This document shows positions 8,364-14,682 of a stretch of DNA of 18,621 bases, one piece after another. A program made the position numbers and the translations under genes. Where the stretch lies: NCBI GenBank assembly GCA_039819785.1, contig JBCBRH010000052.1:1-18621 (forward strand). Direction: 5' to 3'. This DNA comes from JBCBRD01 sp039819785. Lineage in GTDB: Bacteria > Pseudomonadota > Alphaproteobacteria > Rhizobiales > Hyphomicrobiaceae. The notes beneath the pieces are model-generated. The model was not told where the DNA came from, made no database searches, and worked only from the letters and a program-made list of their open reading frames with translations. Each line of letters opens with the position of its first letter. Position 1 is the first letter of the stretch.

Positions 8364-9791
8364 CTAGCCGGTCGTCTCCGGTCGCCGCTCGGCCACCGGT
8401 TGCGCAACACCCATGCGGTTCCAGGCATCCAACGCCGCAATCTTGTAGGCTTCGGCAAGCGTCGGGTAGTTGAACGTGCTTTCGACAAAATAGTCGAGAG
8501 TGCCTTTTAGGTTCAAAACCGCCTGTCCGATATGAATGAGTTCGGTCGCGCCTTCGCCAACAATGTGACAACCAAGAAGGCGGCGCGTCTTGAGCGAGAA
8601 CAGCATCTTGAGCATCCCCTTATCCAGACCCATGATGTGCCCACGAGAGGTCTCGCGGAACCGCGCAATTCCACACTCGTAAGCGATCCCGCGCGCGTTG
8701 ACCTCTTCTTCCGTCATGCCAACCGTAGAAATCTCCGGAACCGAATAGATACCATATGGGAAAAACTCCGGCGGCTGGTGCGCTGGTTCACCAAGTGCGT
8801 GGCAGGCCGCAATGCGACCTTGTTCCATCGAGGTTGACGCCAGACTGGGGAAGCCGATCACGTCACCGGCGGCATAAATATTTTGGACATTCGTTTGCAA
8901 GGTCTTCGGGTCGACCGTCAATCGCCCTCGATGGTCGCATTCCAAGCCGCAGGCTTCCAGATTGAGTGTCTTCGTGGCCCCGACACGGCCCGCAGCGAAC
9001 AAGACCATCTCTGATCGAACGGTGCGGCTGCCTTCCATCGTAATTTCGCAACCCGACGGTGTGCGGGCCACACTCTCAACTTTGTTGCCAAACCGCATGA
9101 CCATGCCGCGGTCACGCAGTTGGAATGTAAAGTCTTCCAACAATTCCCGGTCGATGAAATCCAACATGGTCTTGCGCGGTTCAATCAATGTCACCGGCAC
9201 ATCGAGTGCGCTGAATATGGTCGCGTATTCCACGCCAATCACGCCTGCTCCGATGATGGTTATGGAACGGGGCAGCTTTGGCAATTCAAGAATGTCGTCA
9301 CTGTCAAAAACGAAATGGCCGTCAAAAGGAATATAATCCGGGCGATACGGCATCGTGCCCACGGCAATCAGGATGGTGTCCGCTTTGAAGGTTGCGACAT
9401 CGCCATCTTCGCCGGTGACTTGAACTGTGTGTGGGTCAAGAAAGCTGGCATCGCCTCGTAGTGTCTTCACTTGGTTGCGCGCGAACTGGTGCTCGAGAAC
9501 ATCGACTTCATGGTTCAAAGTGATGTGCAGTCTGGCGCGCAGATCCTCCGCACCAATGTCTTTCTTGGCGCGATAAGCCCGTCCGTAAAAACCGCGTTCG
9601 CGCCATCCTGAAAGGTTTAAGGCTGTCTCGCGAAGTGTTTTGGACGGGATCGTACCGGTATGGACCGAGACACCTCCGACGCGACGGCCCCGCTCCACAA
9701 CCAGCACCGTTTTGCCGAATTTGGCAGCCTGGATCGCTGCCCGGCGCCCAGCTGGGCCACTACCGATGACCAATAAATCGAAATGGTTCAA
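8364..9791 (-). CDS. sthA: Soluble pyridine nucleotide transhydrogenase (Si-specific)
   Basis: SthA is a cytosolic FAD enzyme that moves reducing equivalents between NADPH and NAD+. At 475 residues it has the family's usual length. The FAD-binding GSGPAG is at 10-15, the nucleotide-binding GAGVIG at 181-186, and the second FAD motif AAGDVIGFPSLAS at 307-319. The redox disulfide of glutathione/lipoamide reductases is absent: the two cysteine positions are S42 and T47 in GGVSVHTGTIPSK, which excludes a disulfide reductase. The C-terminal TELIHIGQAVLN and FNYPTLAEAYKIAALDAWNR are characteristic of SthA. The start codon is TTG at 9791-9789. An in-frame stop lies upstream and no in-frame ATG or GTG occurs before the FAD motif; a G-rich stretch precedes it. 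It converges on the lysR gene. Confidence 0.94.
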   Translation of the reverse strand: MNHFDLLVIGSGPAGRRAAIQAAKFGKTVLVVERGRRVGGVSVHTGTIPSKTLRETALNLSGWRERGFYGRAYRAKKDIGAEDLRARLHITLNHEVDVLEHQFARNQVKTLRGDASFLDPHTVQVTGEDGDVATFKADTILIAVGTMPYRPDYIPFDGHFVFDSDDILELPKLPRSITIIGAGVIGVEYATIFSALDVPVTLIEPRKTMLDFIDRELLEDFTFQLRDRGMVMRFGNKVESVARTPSGCEITMEGSRTVRSEMVLFAAGRVGATKTLNLEACGLECDHRGRLTVDPKTLQTNVQNIYAAGDVIGFPSLASTSMEQGRIAACHALGEPAHQPPEFFPYGIYSVPEISTVGMTEEEVNARGIAYECGIARFRETSRGHIMGLDKGMLKMLFSLKTRRLLGCHIVGEGATELIHIGQAVLNLKGTLDYFVESTFNYPTLAEAYKIAALDAWNRMGVAQPVAERRPETTG

Positions 9792-9803
9792 GACCGGGCC
9801 CCC

Positions 9804-9828
9804 ATAGACGATTGTGAAGATCGTCTAT
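9804..9828 (-). promoter_or_regulatory. Perfect hairpin just upstream of sthA
   Basis: ATAGACGAT at 9804-9812 and ATCGTCTAT at 9820-9828 are perfect complements around a 7-nt loop. The element ends 12 bp before the sthA TTG codon. It could be an operator or a 5'-UTR hairpin affecting translation. No T-run follows it on the sthA strand, so it is not an intrinsic terminator. Confidence 0.65.
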
Positions 9829-10221
9829 CGAGTATGCAGCACGTGCGGTGAGAATTCTAACTCTAAACGGCCGGTTTGAAGGAGATGCCTGTCGGGTAGG
9901 CAGCATGCTCAATTCAATGCATGTATTTTATTTCTGGCGAAGCAGACTTTCCTTCGGCAGTGAAGATTTATAGTGCAATTTCTTAATCTCGCGCTGAGCG
10001 CTGATCTTGTGCTTTTGAGGGTCGAGTTAAATTGCAGCTGACGATTCAGCGTGGGAACGCGCAACGTACCGTTTTATTTCGAACGCATTACAGCTTCGGC
10101 CTCAAGCAGACGCACACCTGAAAATGGCTGCTACTGAGACCATCGTCCGACAGTGCCCTGCATACCGGGTGTGGTTCCAAGGTCGTCGGCCCCGGTAAAC
10201 AGTCGGCGCTTCTGGGTGGCG
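9829..10221. other. Non-coding stretch between sthA and the IS remnant
   Basis: About 390 bp with an AT-rich first half (about 9900-10080) and no credible coding frame. The minus-strand frames over 10102-10436 are antisense to transposase-like sequence and are not believed. The sthA promoter should lie at the left end. Confidence 0.45.
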
Positions 10222-10236
10222 CGCGCGAAACGCGCG
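10222..10236. repeat. CG-only hairpin at the edge of the IS remnant
   Basis: CGCGCG-AAA-CGCGCG forms a 6-bp all-GC stem with a 3-nt loop. It lies exactly where transposase similarity begins, so it may mark the break point of the element. Confidence 0.5.
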
Positions 10237-10460
10237 AGCGGATGCAAAACGCGTTTGTCGAGAGCTTGAATGGCCGACTTCGCGACGAGTTTTTGAATGA
10301 GACACTGTCCCGTTCGCTCTTGCACGCCCGCCGGCTGATCGCGGAATGGCAAACCGACTACAACGAAGAGCGGCCACACGCGAGCCTTGGCGGGCTCACG
10401 CCCAACGAGTCTGCTGCCCGGTCCAATATGGACCAAAACCCGAACATTCTCTGGTTATGA
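10237..10460 (+). pseudogene. IS3-family transposase (OrfB) C-terminal remnant
   Basis: About 72 residues match the end of the IS3-type integrase core: MQNAFVESLNGRLRDEFLNE, then DYNEERPHASLGGLTPNE. This contains the final catalytic Glu region (E of FVESLNGRLRDE) and the conserved YN..RPH..L motif. The first ~200 residues expected for OrfB, with the D,D part of the DDE triad, are absent, as is OrfA. Similarity begins abruptly at a CG-only hairpin. The ATG at 10242 is an internal methionine of the former protein and not a true start. It is a dead insertion sequence marking past rearrangement between sthA and the island. I could not define its terminal inverted repeats. Confidence 0.85.
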
Positions 10461-10801
10461 TCCCGGACACCGTAGGGGCAGGGTCAGTTCGGAAAGGGCG
10501 CCGCTGCACCCCAGGACACGCACTTCGCCCGGATGGAAGGCCTAGCTTGGGTCAGCTGATTGCCACAACGAATTGGCTGCCAGCACTATTAGTCGCCATG
10601 AGTACTCCAAGACTGTGCGTCTCAGTGCAATTGGGCGTGCATCGGTTAAGCATTGAACGGCAACAATTGACTTGCAGGCGCCTCACTCTGGTAGTTTCCG
10701 GTGGTAACCTTCAACATGACTGCTGCCCCTTGGACGCAGGTGCTTAGTAAGGCAAATACCACTCAACTCGACTGACAAGCTGATAGCCAAAGGAATTCGC
10801 A
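10461..10801. other. Non-coding stretch before the methyltransferase
   Basis: About 340 bp with no credible gene. The frame open through it from 10346 is an out-of-frame continuation over the IS remnant. TTGACT at 10668 could be a -35 element but no good -10 follows at the right distance. The methyltransferase ribosome-binding site AAGGA is at 10790-10794. Confidence 0.4.
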
Positions 10802-11497
10802 ATGCTCAAGCCGCTTAAGAATACCATTGCCGGAGCCCTGTCCTTCGCACCGACGAGCCTCAGAACACGCTTTAAGGAATTCAATGAATTAATGTTTTGG
10901 CGTATGCATAAAATAAAATCGGGGAACGAGTTTTATTCCGCCCATATGCCTCAGTTTTTTACTAAGCATTTTGGACTCGAATTGGCGGACTACAACGACA
11001 AGCGAATTCTTGATGTGGGTTGCGGCCCCGTCGGCACACTGGAGTGGGCGGACATGGCCTTGGAACGTATTGGTGCAGACCCGCTGGCTAATCAGTATCT
11101 CAAACTCGGCGCAGACCGACAGAAGATGAAGTACGTCGCGGCTGCGAGCGAAGACCTGCCGTTCGAAGACGGTTATTTTGACGTGGTCAGCATGTTTAAT
11201 GCGCTCGACCATGTCGAGGATACGGCGGCCAGCATAGCGGAACTGCGCCGTGTCTGCCGTCCGGGCGGCGACCTTCTAATTATAGTGGAAATCAATCATA
11301 AACCCACGGTTTCCGAGCCGCATTTCTTGACCGAAGAAGACATCCTGTCCATCGAGGGGTTCGATGTTGTTACCAAGAAGGTGACAAGTATCAACGAAGC
11401 CCACGACGTCTACCAGAGCCTCATGGAGAATAGTCCCCCAAGCGATCCGAACGGCGAGGCTATCCTATCGGTACACTTCCGCAAGAAGACGATCTGA
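10802..11497 (+). CDS. Class I SAM-dependent methyltransferase (Methyltransf_11 type)
   Basis: A 231-residue cytosolic methyltransferase. SAM-binding motif I is ILDVGCGPVGTLEW (~63-76). An acidic GADPL follows as motif II, then AAASEDLPFEDGYFDVV with NALDHVED (motif IV region) and ELRRVCRPGGDLLI as the post-motif. The N-terminal ~60 residues (FKEFNELMFWRMHKI...) form a helical cap that may contact substrate. The acceptor is not identifiable; relatives with this GPVG/LDHV pattern occur in surface-polysaccharide and lipid clusters, but no such genes are nearby. AAGGA at 10790-10794 lies 7 nt before the ATG. It stands alone between an IS remnant and the integrase and is followed by a terminator-like hairpin. 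It could be host DNA or earlier cargo. Confidence 0.9.
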   Translation: MLKPLKNTIAGALSFAPTSLRTRFKEFNELMFWRMHKIKSGNEFYSAHMPQFFTKHFGLELADYNDKRILDVGCGPVGTLEWADMALERIGADPLANQYLKLGADRQKMKYVAAASEDLPFEDGYFDVVSMFNALDHVEDTAASIAELRRVCRPGGDLLIIVEINHKPTVSEPHFLTEEDILSIEGFDVVTKKVTSINEAHDVYQSLMENSPPSDPNGEAILSVHFRKKTI

Positions 11498-11512
11498 CGA
11501 TTCTAGAGTTTA

Positions 11513-11541
11513 GGTTGTTTCATGGTCAAACAACCAATTTT
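11513..11541 (+). terminator. Terminator-like hairpin after the methyltransferase
   Basis: GGTTGTTT (11513-11520) pairs perfectly with AAACAACC (11528-11535) around a 7-nt loop and is followed by AATTTT. The stem is 8 bp but not GC-rich and the T-tract is short. Its position 15 bp after the methyltransferase stop supports the call. Confidence 0.65.
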
Positions 11542-11576
11542 AGATCAATCAGGAAGATATCTGACGTCAGATCAAT
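11542..11576. promoter_or_regulatory. 14-bp palindrome flanked by a direct repeat, operator-like
   Basis: ATCTGACGTCAGAT at 11559-11572 is a perfect palindrome. AGATCAAT occurs twice in direct orientation, at 11542-11549 and 11569-11576, the second overlapping the palindrome edge. This is typical of a dimeric regulator site, but no adjacent gene explains it. Confidence 0.5.
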
Positions 11577-12065
11577 TCTAGTCGCGGTGCCAAAAGTGTC
11601 TTTTACGCTCATTTTTTTGAGCGAGCGAACTGCGCCGACGAATGAGGGCACGTAGGGGAGCAAACCAATGAACCCAGGACGCTGATCTGAATCGATGGAG
11701 TTTCGGGCTCGGGCCACAAGCACTTGCGGGGTCTGTGCAGCTCATCTTCTTGCCCGAGTAAAGCCCAGCAGTTTGTCAACCTGGCTCTCCCTGGACGGTC
11801 GTTGGCAATGAATGACTTAGCTGTTGCTTGTATTTATTCATGCAAACCAGACACGCCGACCGGGTTTTCTCTTGGGCAGTGTTGGGCTCGGTCCCGGGTT
11901 ACCCGGGCAAGATGGGTCGACAGTAGGTCGCCACCGCGATTGGCTGCACCGGTCACTCTACATGTGCGCTGAGGTCTATGCACATGAGCAGTGCACGATC
12001 GCTTTGGGGAATGGAGTGGGGGATATTTGGCTTCGACCCTCGGAAAAGCCTGTGAAATAAGGGCC

Positions 12066-12090
12066 ATTGGCTCCGCAGGTAAGAGCCAAT
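12066..12090. repeat. 8-bp perfect inverted repeat
   Basis: ATTGGCTC (12066-12073) and GAGCCAAT (12083-12090) pair around a 9-nt loop. No T-run follows, so it is not an intrinsic terminator. It may be part of the attachment region or an operator. Confidence 0.55.
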
Positions 12091-12141
12091 CGGCGATTCT
12101 CTCGAAAACGCTTTGAAAGCGACTGAGACAGTACAAGACAC

Positions 12142-12157
12142 TTTTTCACGTGAAAAA
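12142..12157. promoter_or_regulatory. 16-bp perfect palindrome upstream of the integrase
   Basis: TTTTTCACGTGAAAAA reads the same on both strands, with no spacer. Outer sequences ACACTT (12138) and AAGTGT (12161-12166) are also complementary with a small offset. It lies about 130 bp before the integrase ATG, a likely place for an operator controlling int. Confidence 0.55.
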
Positions 12158-12245
12158 AGTAAGTGTAATGATGGGGTTGCGGCATGGTCTCCCAATAGTG
12201 CTTGTCTCGCACTGTCTCTTCGTGTTTCGTTCCTTCCCGAACTGA

Positions 12246-12268
12246 TTGGGGGATAGGTTGGGGGATAG
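12246..12268 (+). repeat. Direct repeats TTGGGGGATAG before the integrase
   Basis: Two identical 11-bp copies lie at 12246-12256 and 12258-12268, with a 12-bp period. A related copy, GTGGGGGATAT, lies at 12016-12026. Repeats of this G-rich type commonly precede integrases with a DUF4102 arm-binding domain and may be arm-type sites or autoregulatory sites. Confidence 0.65.
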
Positions 12269-12289
12269 AAAGCATGCGGAGCCAAACCT

Positions 12290-13522
12290 ATGGCTGCTAA
12301 AATTGGCCGGTTGCCGAGCACACCCTCAAAGCTGAACCAGTACCTGAAAAAACCTGGCAAGCACGAGGACGGCGGTGGGCTTCGGTTGGTCGTCGACAAG
12401 AACGGAAACGCGCGCTGGGTCATGCGGGTGTCGATCTTGGGCGCACGACGGGAGTTTGGCCTTGGGGCTTATCCGCACCAGCGAACGCTCGCTCAAGCCC
12501 GCCAGCGAGCCGATGCAATTCGCCGAGCTGCTGCTGCTGGGCGTGACCTCGTCGCCGAGGAGAGGCAGCAAGAAGCGGAGGAGGCAGCAGCTGCCATTCA
12601 GGCAGAGAATGGCCCAGTGACGTTCCAAAAGGCATTCGAAGAGTTTTGGCTGGACAAGGCTCCCACGCTCAGAAACGACAAGCACCGCAACAACTGGCGC
12701 TATTCCATCGAGCATCATTGTCGCGCGATCTGTGACCGCCCCGTAGCGGAAATCACCGGCACTGAAGTTCACGCCGTCCTGAAACCATTATGGCAAGCTA
12801 AGCCCCAGGCGGCTGAGGATGTCCTCCAGCGCATGCGCGCGACCTTTGAAAGCGCGATCTTTCACAGTCATAGGACGGCAGCCTGTCCATGCACCGGGAT
12901 AGAACGCATCTTAGGATCAAAACCGCGAAACGTTCGTCGGCACCCGGCATTGCCGTATGCCGACGTTCCTCGGTTCCTGAAGCAGCTTTATGGGCTAAAC
13001 CGGGCTGGGAGCGGCACGAAGCTCGCACTATACTTTCTCATTCTGACTGCGATGCGGTCTGAAGCGGTCCGGCAAGCCCGGTGGCCGGAGATCGACCAAG
13101 AAACTGCGATCTGGACGGTGCCCGCTGAGCACATGAAGGGCCGTGGAACGCAGAGGTCAGAGCATCGCGTTCCGCTCTGCGGTGAAGCGCTGGGCGTTCT
13201 GAAAAAAGCGAGGCAGGAGCTACAACACAATGATGGTCTGATTTTTCCATCCAAGTTAGGGCGAACCCTGTCCGATAACACGCTTAGCAAGGTCATCCGT
13301 TCCGACATGGGGCTGCAAGGCGGGGCCAGCCCCCATGGTTTTCGTTCAACGTTCAAGGACTGGTGTGCCGAAGTCGCAAAGGTGCCAGATGAGGTCAGCG
13401 AAGCTGCACTTGGTCACAAGGACCAGAACCGGGTTCGTGCCGCTTATCTTCGGACCGACTTTCTGGATCAACGCCGCTCGCTCATGGACGCCTGGGGCCA
13501 GCATTGCCGACTTGAGCCGTGA
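12290..13522 (+). CDS. P4-type tyrosine-recombinase integrase
   Basis: A site-specific recombinase of 410 residues that would integrate and excise the element. The N-terminal arm-DNA-binding domain (DUF4102 type, ~8-90) shows DGGGLRLVVDKNGNARW and the FGLGAYPHQRTLAQARQRA segment. A SAM-like core-binding domain follows (~110-195), then the catalytic domain (~220-400). Catalytic residues visible are R256 (TAMRSEAVRQARW), K283, H349 and R352 (HGFRSTFKDW), H376 (LGHK) and Y386 (AAYLRTD), so it looks intact. GGAG at 12278-12281 lies 8 nt before the ATG. Integrases of this type usually target tRNA genes, but none was found upstream. Confidence 0.95.
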   Translation: MAAKIGRLPSTPSKLNQYLKKPGKHEDGGGLRLVVDKNGNARWVMRVSILGARREFGLGAYPHQRTLAQARQRADAIRRAAAAGRDLVAEERQQEAEEAAAAIQAENGPVTFQKAFEEFWLDKAPTLRNDKHRNNWRYSIEHHCRAICDRPVAEITGTEVHAVLKPLWQAKPQAAEDVLQRMRATFESAIFHSHRTAACPCTGIERILGSKPRNVRRHPALPYADVPRFLKQLYGLNRAGSGTKLALYFLILTAMRSEAVRQARWPEIDQETAIWTVPAEHMKGRGTQRSEHRVPLCGEALGVLKKARQELQHNDGLIFPSKLGRTLSDNTLSKVIRSDMGLQGGASPHGFRSTFKDWCAEVAKVPDEVSEAALGHKDQNRVRAAYLRTDFLDQRRSLMDAWGQHCRLEP

Positions 13523-13712
13523 CGCACCAATCTGATTGACAGAGAGGTCTTGCGAAAATGACCGAATCACTTCATACCTTGTCCTGGCGATGAGACGCGA
13601 GCACCTCCGTGCAGCCCCTCCATATACGCCCAGGGTTAAGACCGAGAATGTTCGGCAAGCACTGTTCGAATGACAACGCCTTTACTTGGCGCGAACAACG
13701 CTTGAGGACCCG

Positions 13713-13955
13713 ATGGACCACAACTTTGCTGACCGGCCACCAAAGGCCCCCACCCGCCGCTTGAAGCTCAGTGAAGCTCTGCGGCGAGCCAATATTTCCC
13801 GTGCATCGTATTATCGCGACCCGTCTCGGCTGCCAGAGCCAGTTCGGGAGCGCGGGCGTATTTATTTTTTCGAACACGAGATCGAAGAGCACTTTGCCGC
13901 CCAGGCTGCCAGCCGTCCCGGAAAGCGCGAGAAGCAAGCGGGGGCAGGCCAATGA
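13713..13955 (+). CDS. AlpA-like HTH regulator / excisionase-type protein
   Basis: An 80-residue basic protein with one MerR/AlpA-type winged HTH: RRLKLSEALRRANISRASYYRD, then LPEPVRERGRIYFFEHEIEEHF. AlpA proteins of P4-like elements activate int or act as excision factors. ATG 13713 is preferred over the in-frame TTG at 13686 because GAGGA at 13704-13708 precedes it. Its stop overlaps the start of the next gene (ATGA), so it heads a small operon. It differs from common AlpA in the longer basic tail (SRPGKREKQ). Confidence 0.85.
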   Translation: MDHNFADRPPKAPTRRLKLSEALRRANISRASYYRDPSRLPEPVRERGRIYFFEHEIEEHFAAQAASRPGKREKQAGAGQ

Positions 13956-14182
13956 TCGACGCCACCCTTGCTGCCAATCACGCAGCCCGCCAGCGCCTTC
14001 GCCAAGCCATCGCCGCAGCCGTCGCTGAAACCGCACGCCGATGCATCGCCGAATGCGATCCCGATGTGGCTGAAGCGCTTCCCAAATCACCTGCCGAATG
14101 GGCCGAGATGGTTACATCTATCGCTCCTTGTGCGTGTTGCGACGCGCTGGGGCTGGGAACAGCTGTTGGGAAGGCTGCATGA
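13952..14182 (+). CDS. Small hypothetical protein of the element
   Basis: A 76-residue, Ala-rich protein whose start overlaps the AlpA stop by 4 bp; GGGG/AGG-type purines precede it. The first half is predicted helical (NHAARQRLRQAIAAAVAETARRC). The second half has a CxxCC-like cluster, PCACCDALG, that could bind metal or form a small turn. No family is recognised. Tight coupling on both sides (3 bp to the next frame) supports a real gene. Confidence 0.6.
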   Translation: MIDATLAANHAARQRLRQAIAAAVAETARRCIAECDPDVAEALPKSPAEWAEMVTSIAPCACCDALGLGTAVGKAA

Positions 14183-14185
14183 GCC

Positions 14186-14487
14186 ATGACCCAAAGACAT
14201 CCATTGCAATGGCCCGTGCACGTCCCGCGGACAAAGCGGCGCGATCGGTCGAAGTTTAACAGCACGCTTGCGAAGGCCCGCGATGGCCTGCTCGACGACA
14301 TCCGCCTTCTCGGTGGCATCTATCCGATCATCTCCCCTGACCTAAAAACGCAAAACGAAATCTGTTTGCCGTGCCGCTGGAAGTAGACGGCCACACCTGG
14401 ATCGTTTGGGGCTCGGATGAGGCCATGACTGAGCTGACGGCTGCGCGCTATCAAGCGCTGCCCCAGCTAAGTGAAAACGCCGCGTAA
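14186..14487 (+). pseudogene. Small element protein, apparently frameshifted
   Basis: The frame from ATG 14186 (GGGAAGG at 14168-14174) encodes VPRTKRRDRSKFNSTLAKARDGLLDDIRLLGGIYPIIS, like small phage/island proteins with the pattern PRT..RxRS.F...F..AR..LL.E...LG. It stops at 14386 after a different-looking tail (LPCRWK). The next frame then carries a protein-like stretch, NLFAVPLEVDGHTWIVWGSD, and ends at 14487. One extra A in the A5 run at 14344-14348 would join the two into one 100-residue protein. It may be a mutation, a sequencing error or a programmed shift. Function is unknown. Confidence 0.5.
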
Positions 14488-14504
14488 TCAAGTCCAAAAG
14501 AGAA

Positions 14505-14532
14505 AACGCCCCAGGCGACCACCTGAGGCGTT
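14505..14532 (+). terminator. Hairpin between the small genes and the primase
   Basis: AACGCC (14505-14510) and CAGG (14512-14515) pair with CCTG (14522-14525) and GGCGTT (14527-14532), with a single C/A mismatch and a 6-nt loop. No long T-run follows, so it may be a weak terminator or a processing/attenuation structure in the primase leader. Confidence 0.5.
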
Positions 14533-14647
14533 GAATTCAATTGGCCCAAACCGTTTAGCAGGCGGGGGAGGACCAGATAGAATAAAGGAATGGGCCGAAG
14601 CCCATCAATACGATGCAGACTGAATCTATTCACAGCTTTCGCCAAGC

Positions 14648-14674
14648 CCCTCCGTGTAACTCCGATTCGGAGGG
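14648..14674 (+). promoter_or_regulatory. Ribosome-binding site within two alternative hairpins
   Basis: The strong ribosome-binding site GGAGGG (14669-14674) lies 8 nt before ATG 14683 and decides that start. It can pair in two exclusive ways: CCCTCCG (14648-14654) with CGGAGGG (14668-14674), 7 bp; or CTCCG (14660-14664) with CGGAG (14668-14672), 5 bp with a 3-nt loop. Either would hide the site. Confidence 0.55.
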
Positions 14675-14682
14675 TGGCTGAT

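Larger units (their letters stand above)
11577..12289. other. Long non-coding lead-in to the integrase, likely attL region
   Basis: About 710 bp with several short open frames, none protein-like. It holds small hairpins (CGCTCA/TGAGCG at 11606-11623, ATTGGCTC/GAGCCAAT at 12066-12090), a 16-bp palindrome (12142-12157) and G-rich repeats near the integrase start. No tRNA or tmRNA gene could be recognised. An attachment site is expected next to the integrase but cannot be pinned down without the right end of the element. Confidence 0.5.

Noticed and set aside
11498..12289. tRNA or tmRNA gene as integration target
   Set aside because: No T-arm (GGTTCGA-type) with matching acceptor stem was found. 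ATTGGCTC/GAGCCAAT at 12066-12090 only superficially resembles a tRNA end.
11724..12423. Several 78-156-residue frames on both strands before and over the integrase start
   Set aside because: They overlap one another, lack ribosome-binding sites and cover palindromes and repeats.
13536..13565. TTGACA promoter and 11-codon frame between integrase and AlpA gene
   Set aside because: The -35 is perfect, but no acceptable -10 lies at 16-18 bp, and the short frame has no supporting evidence.
13572..14090. 172-residue minus-strand frame
   Set aside because: Antisense to the AlpA-like gene and its neighbour, which have ribosome-binding sites, overlapping stop/start and a recognisable HTH.
14590..14682. 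N-terminal 31-residue extension of the replicase
   Set aside because: The ATG at 14590 has a purine tract directly touching it, and the extension is not protein-like. ATG 14683 has an ideal GGAGGG.
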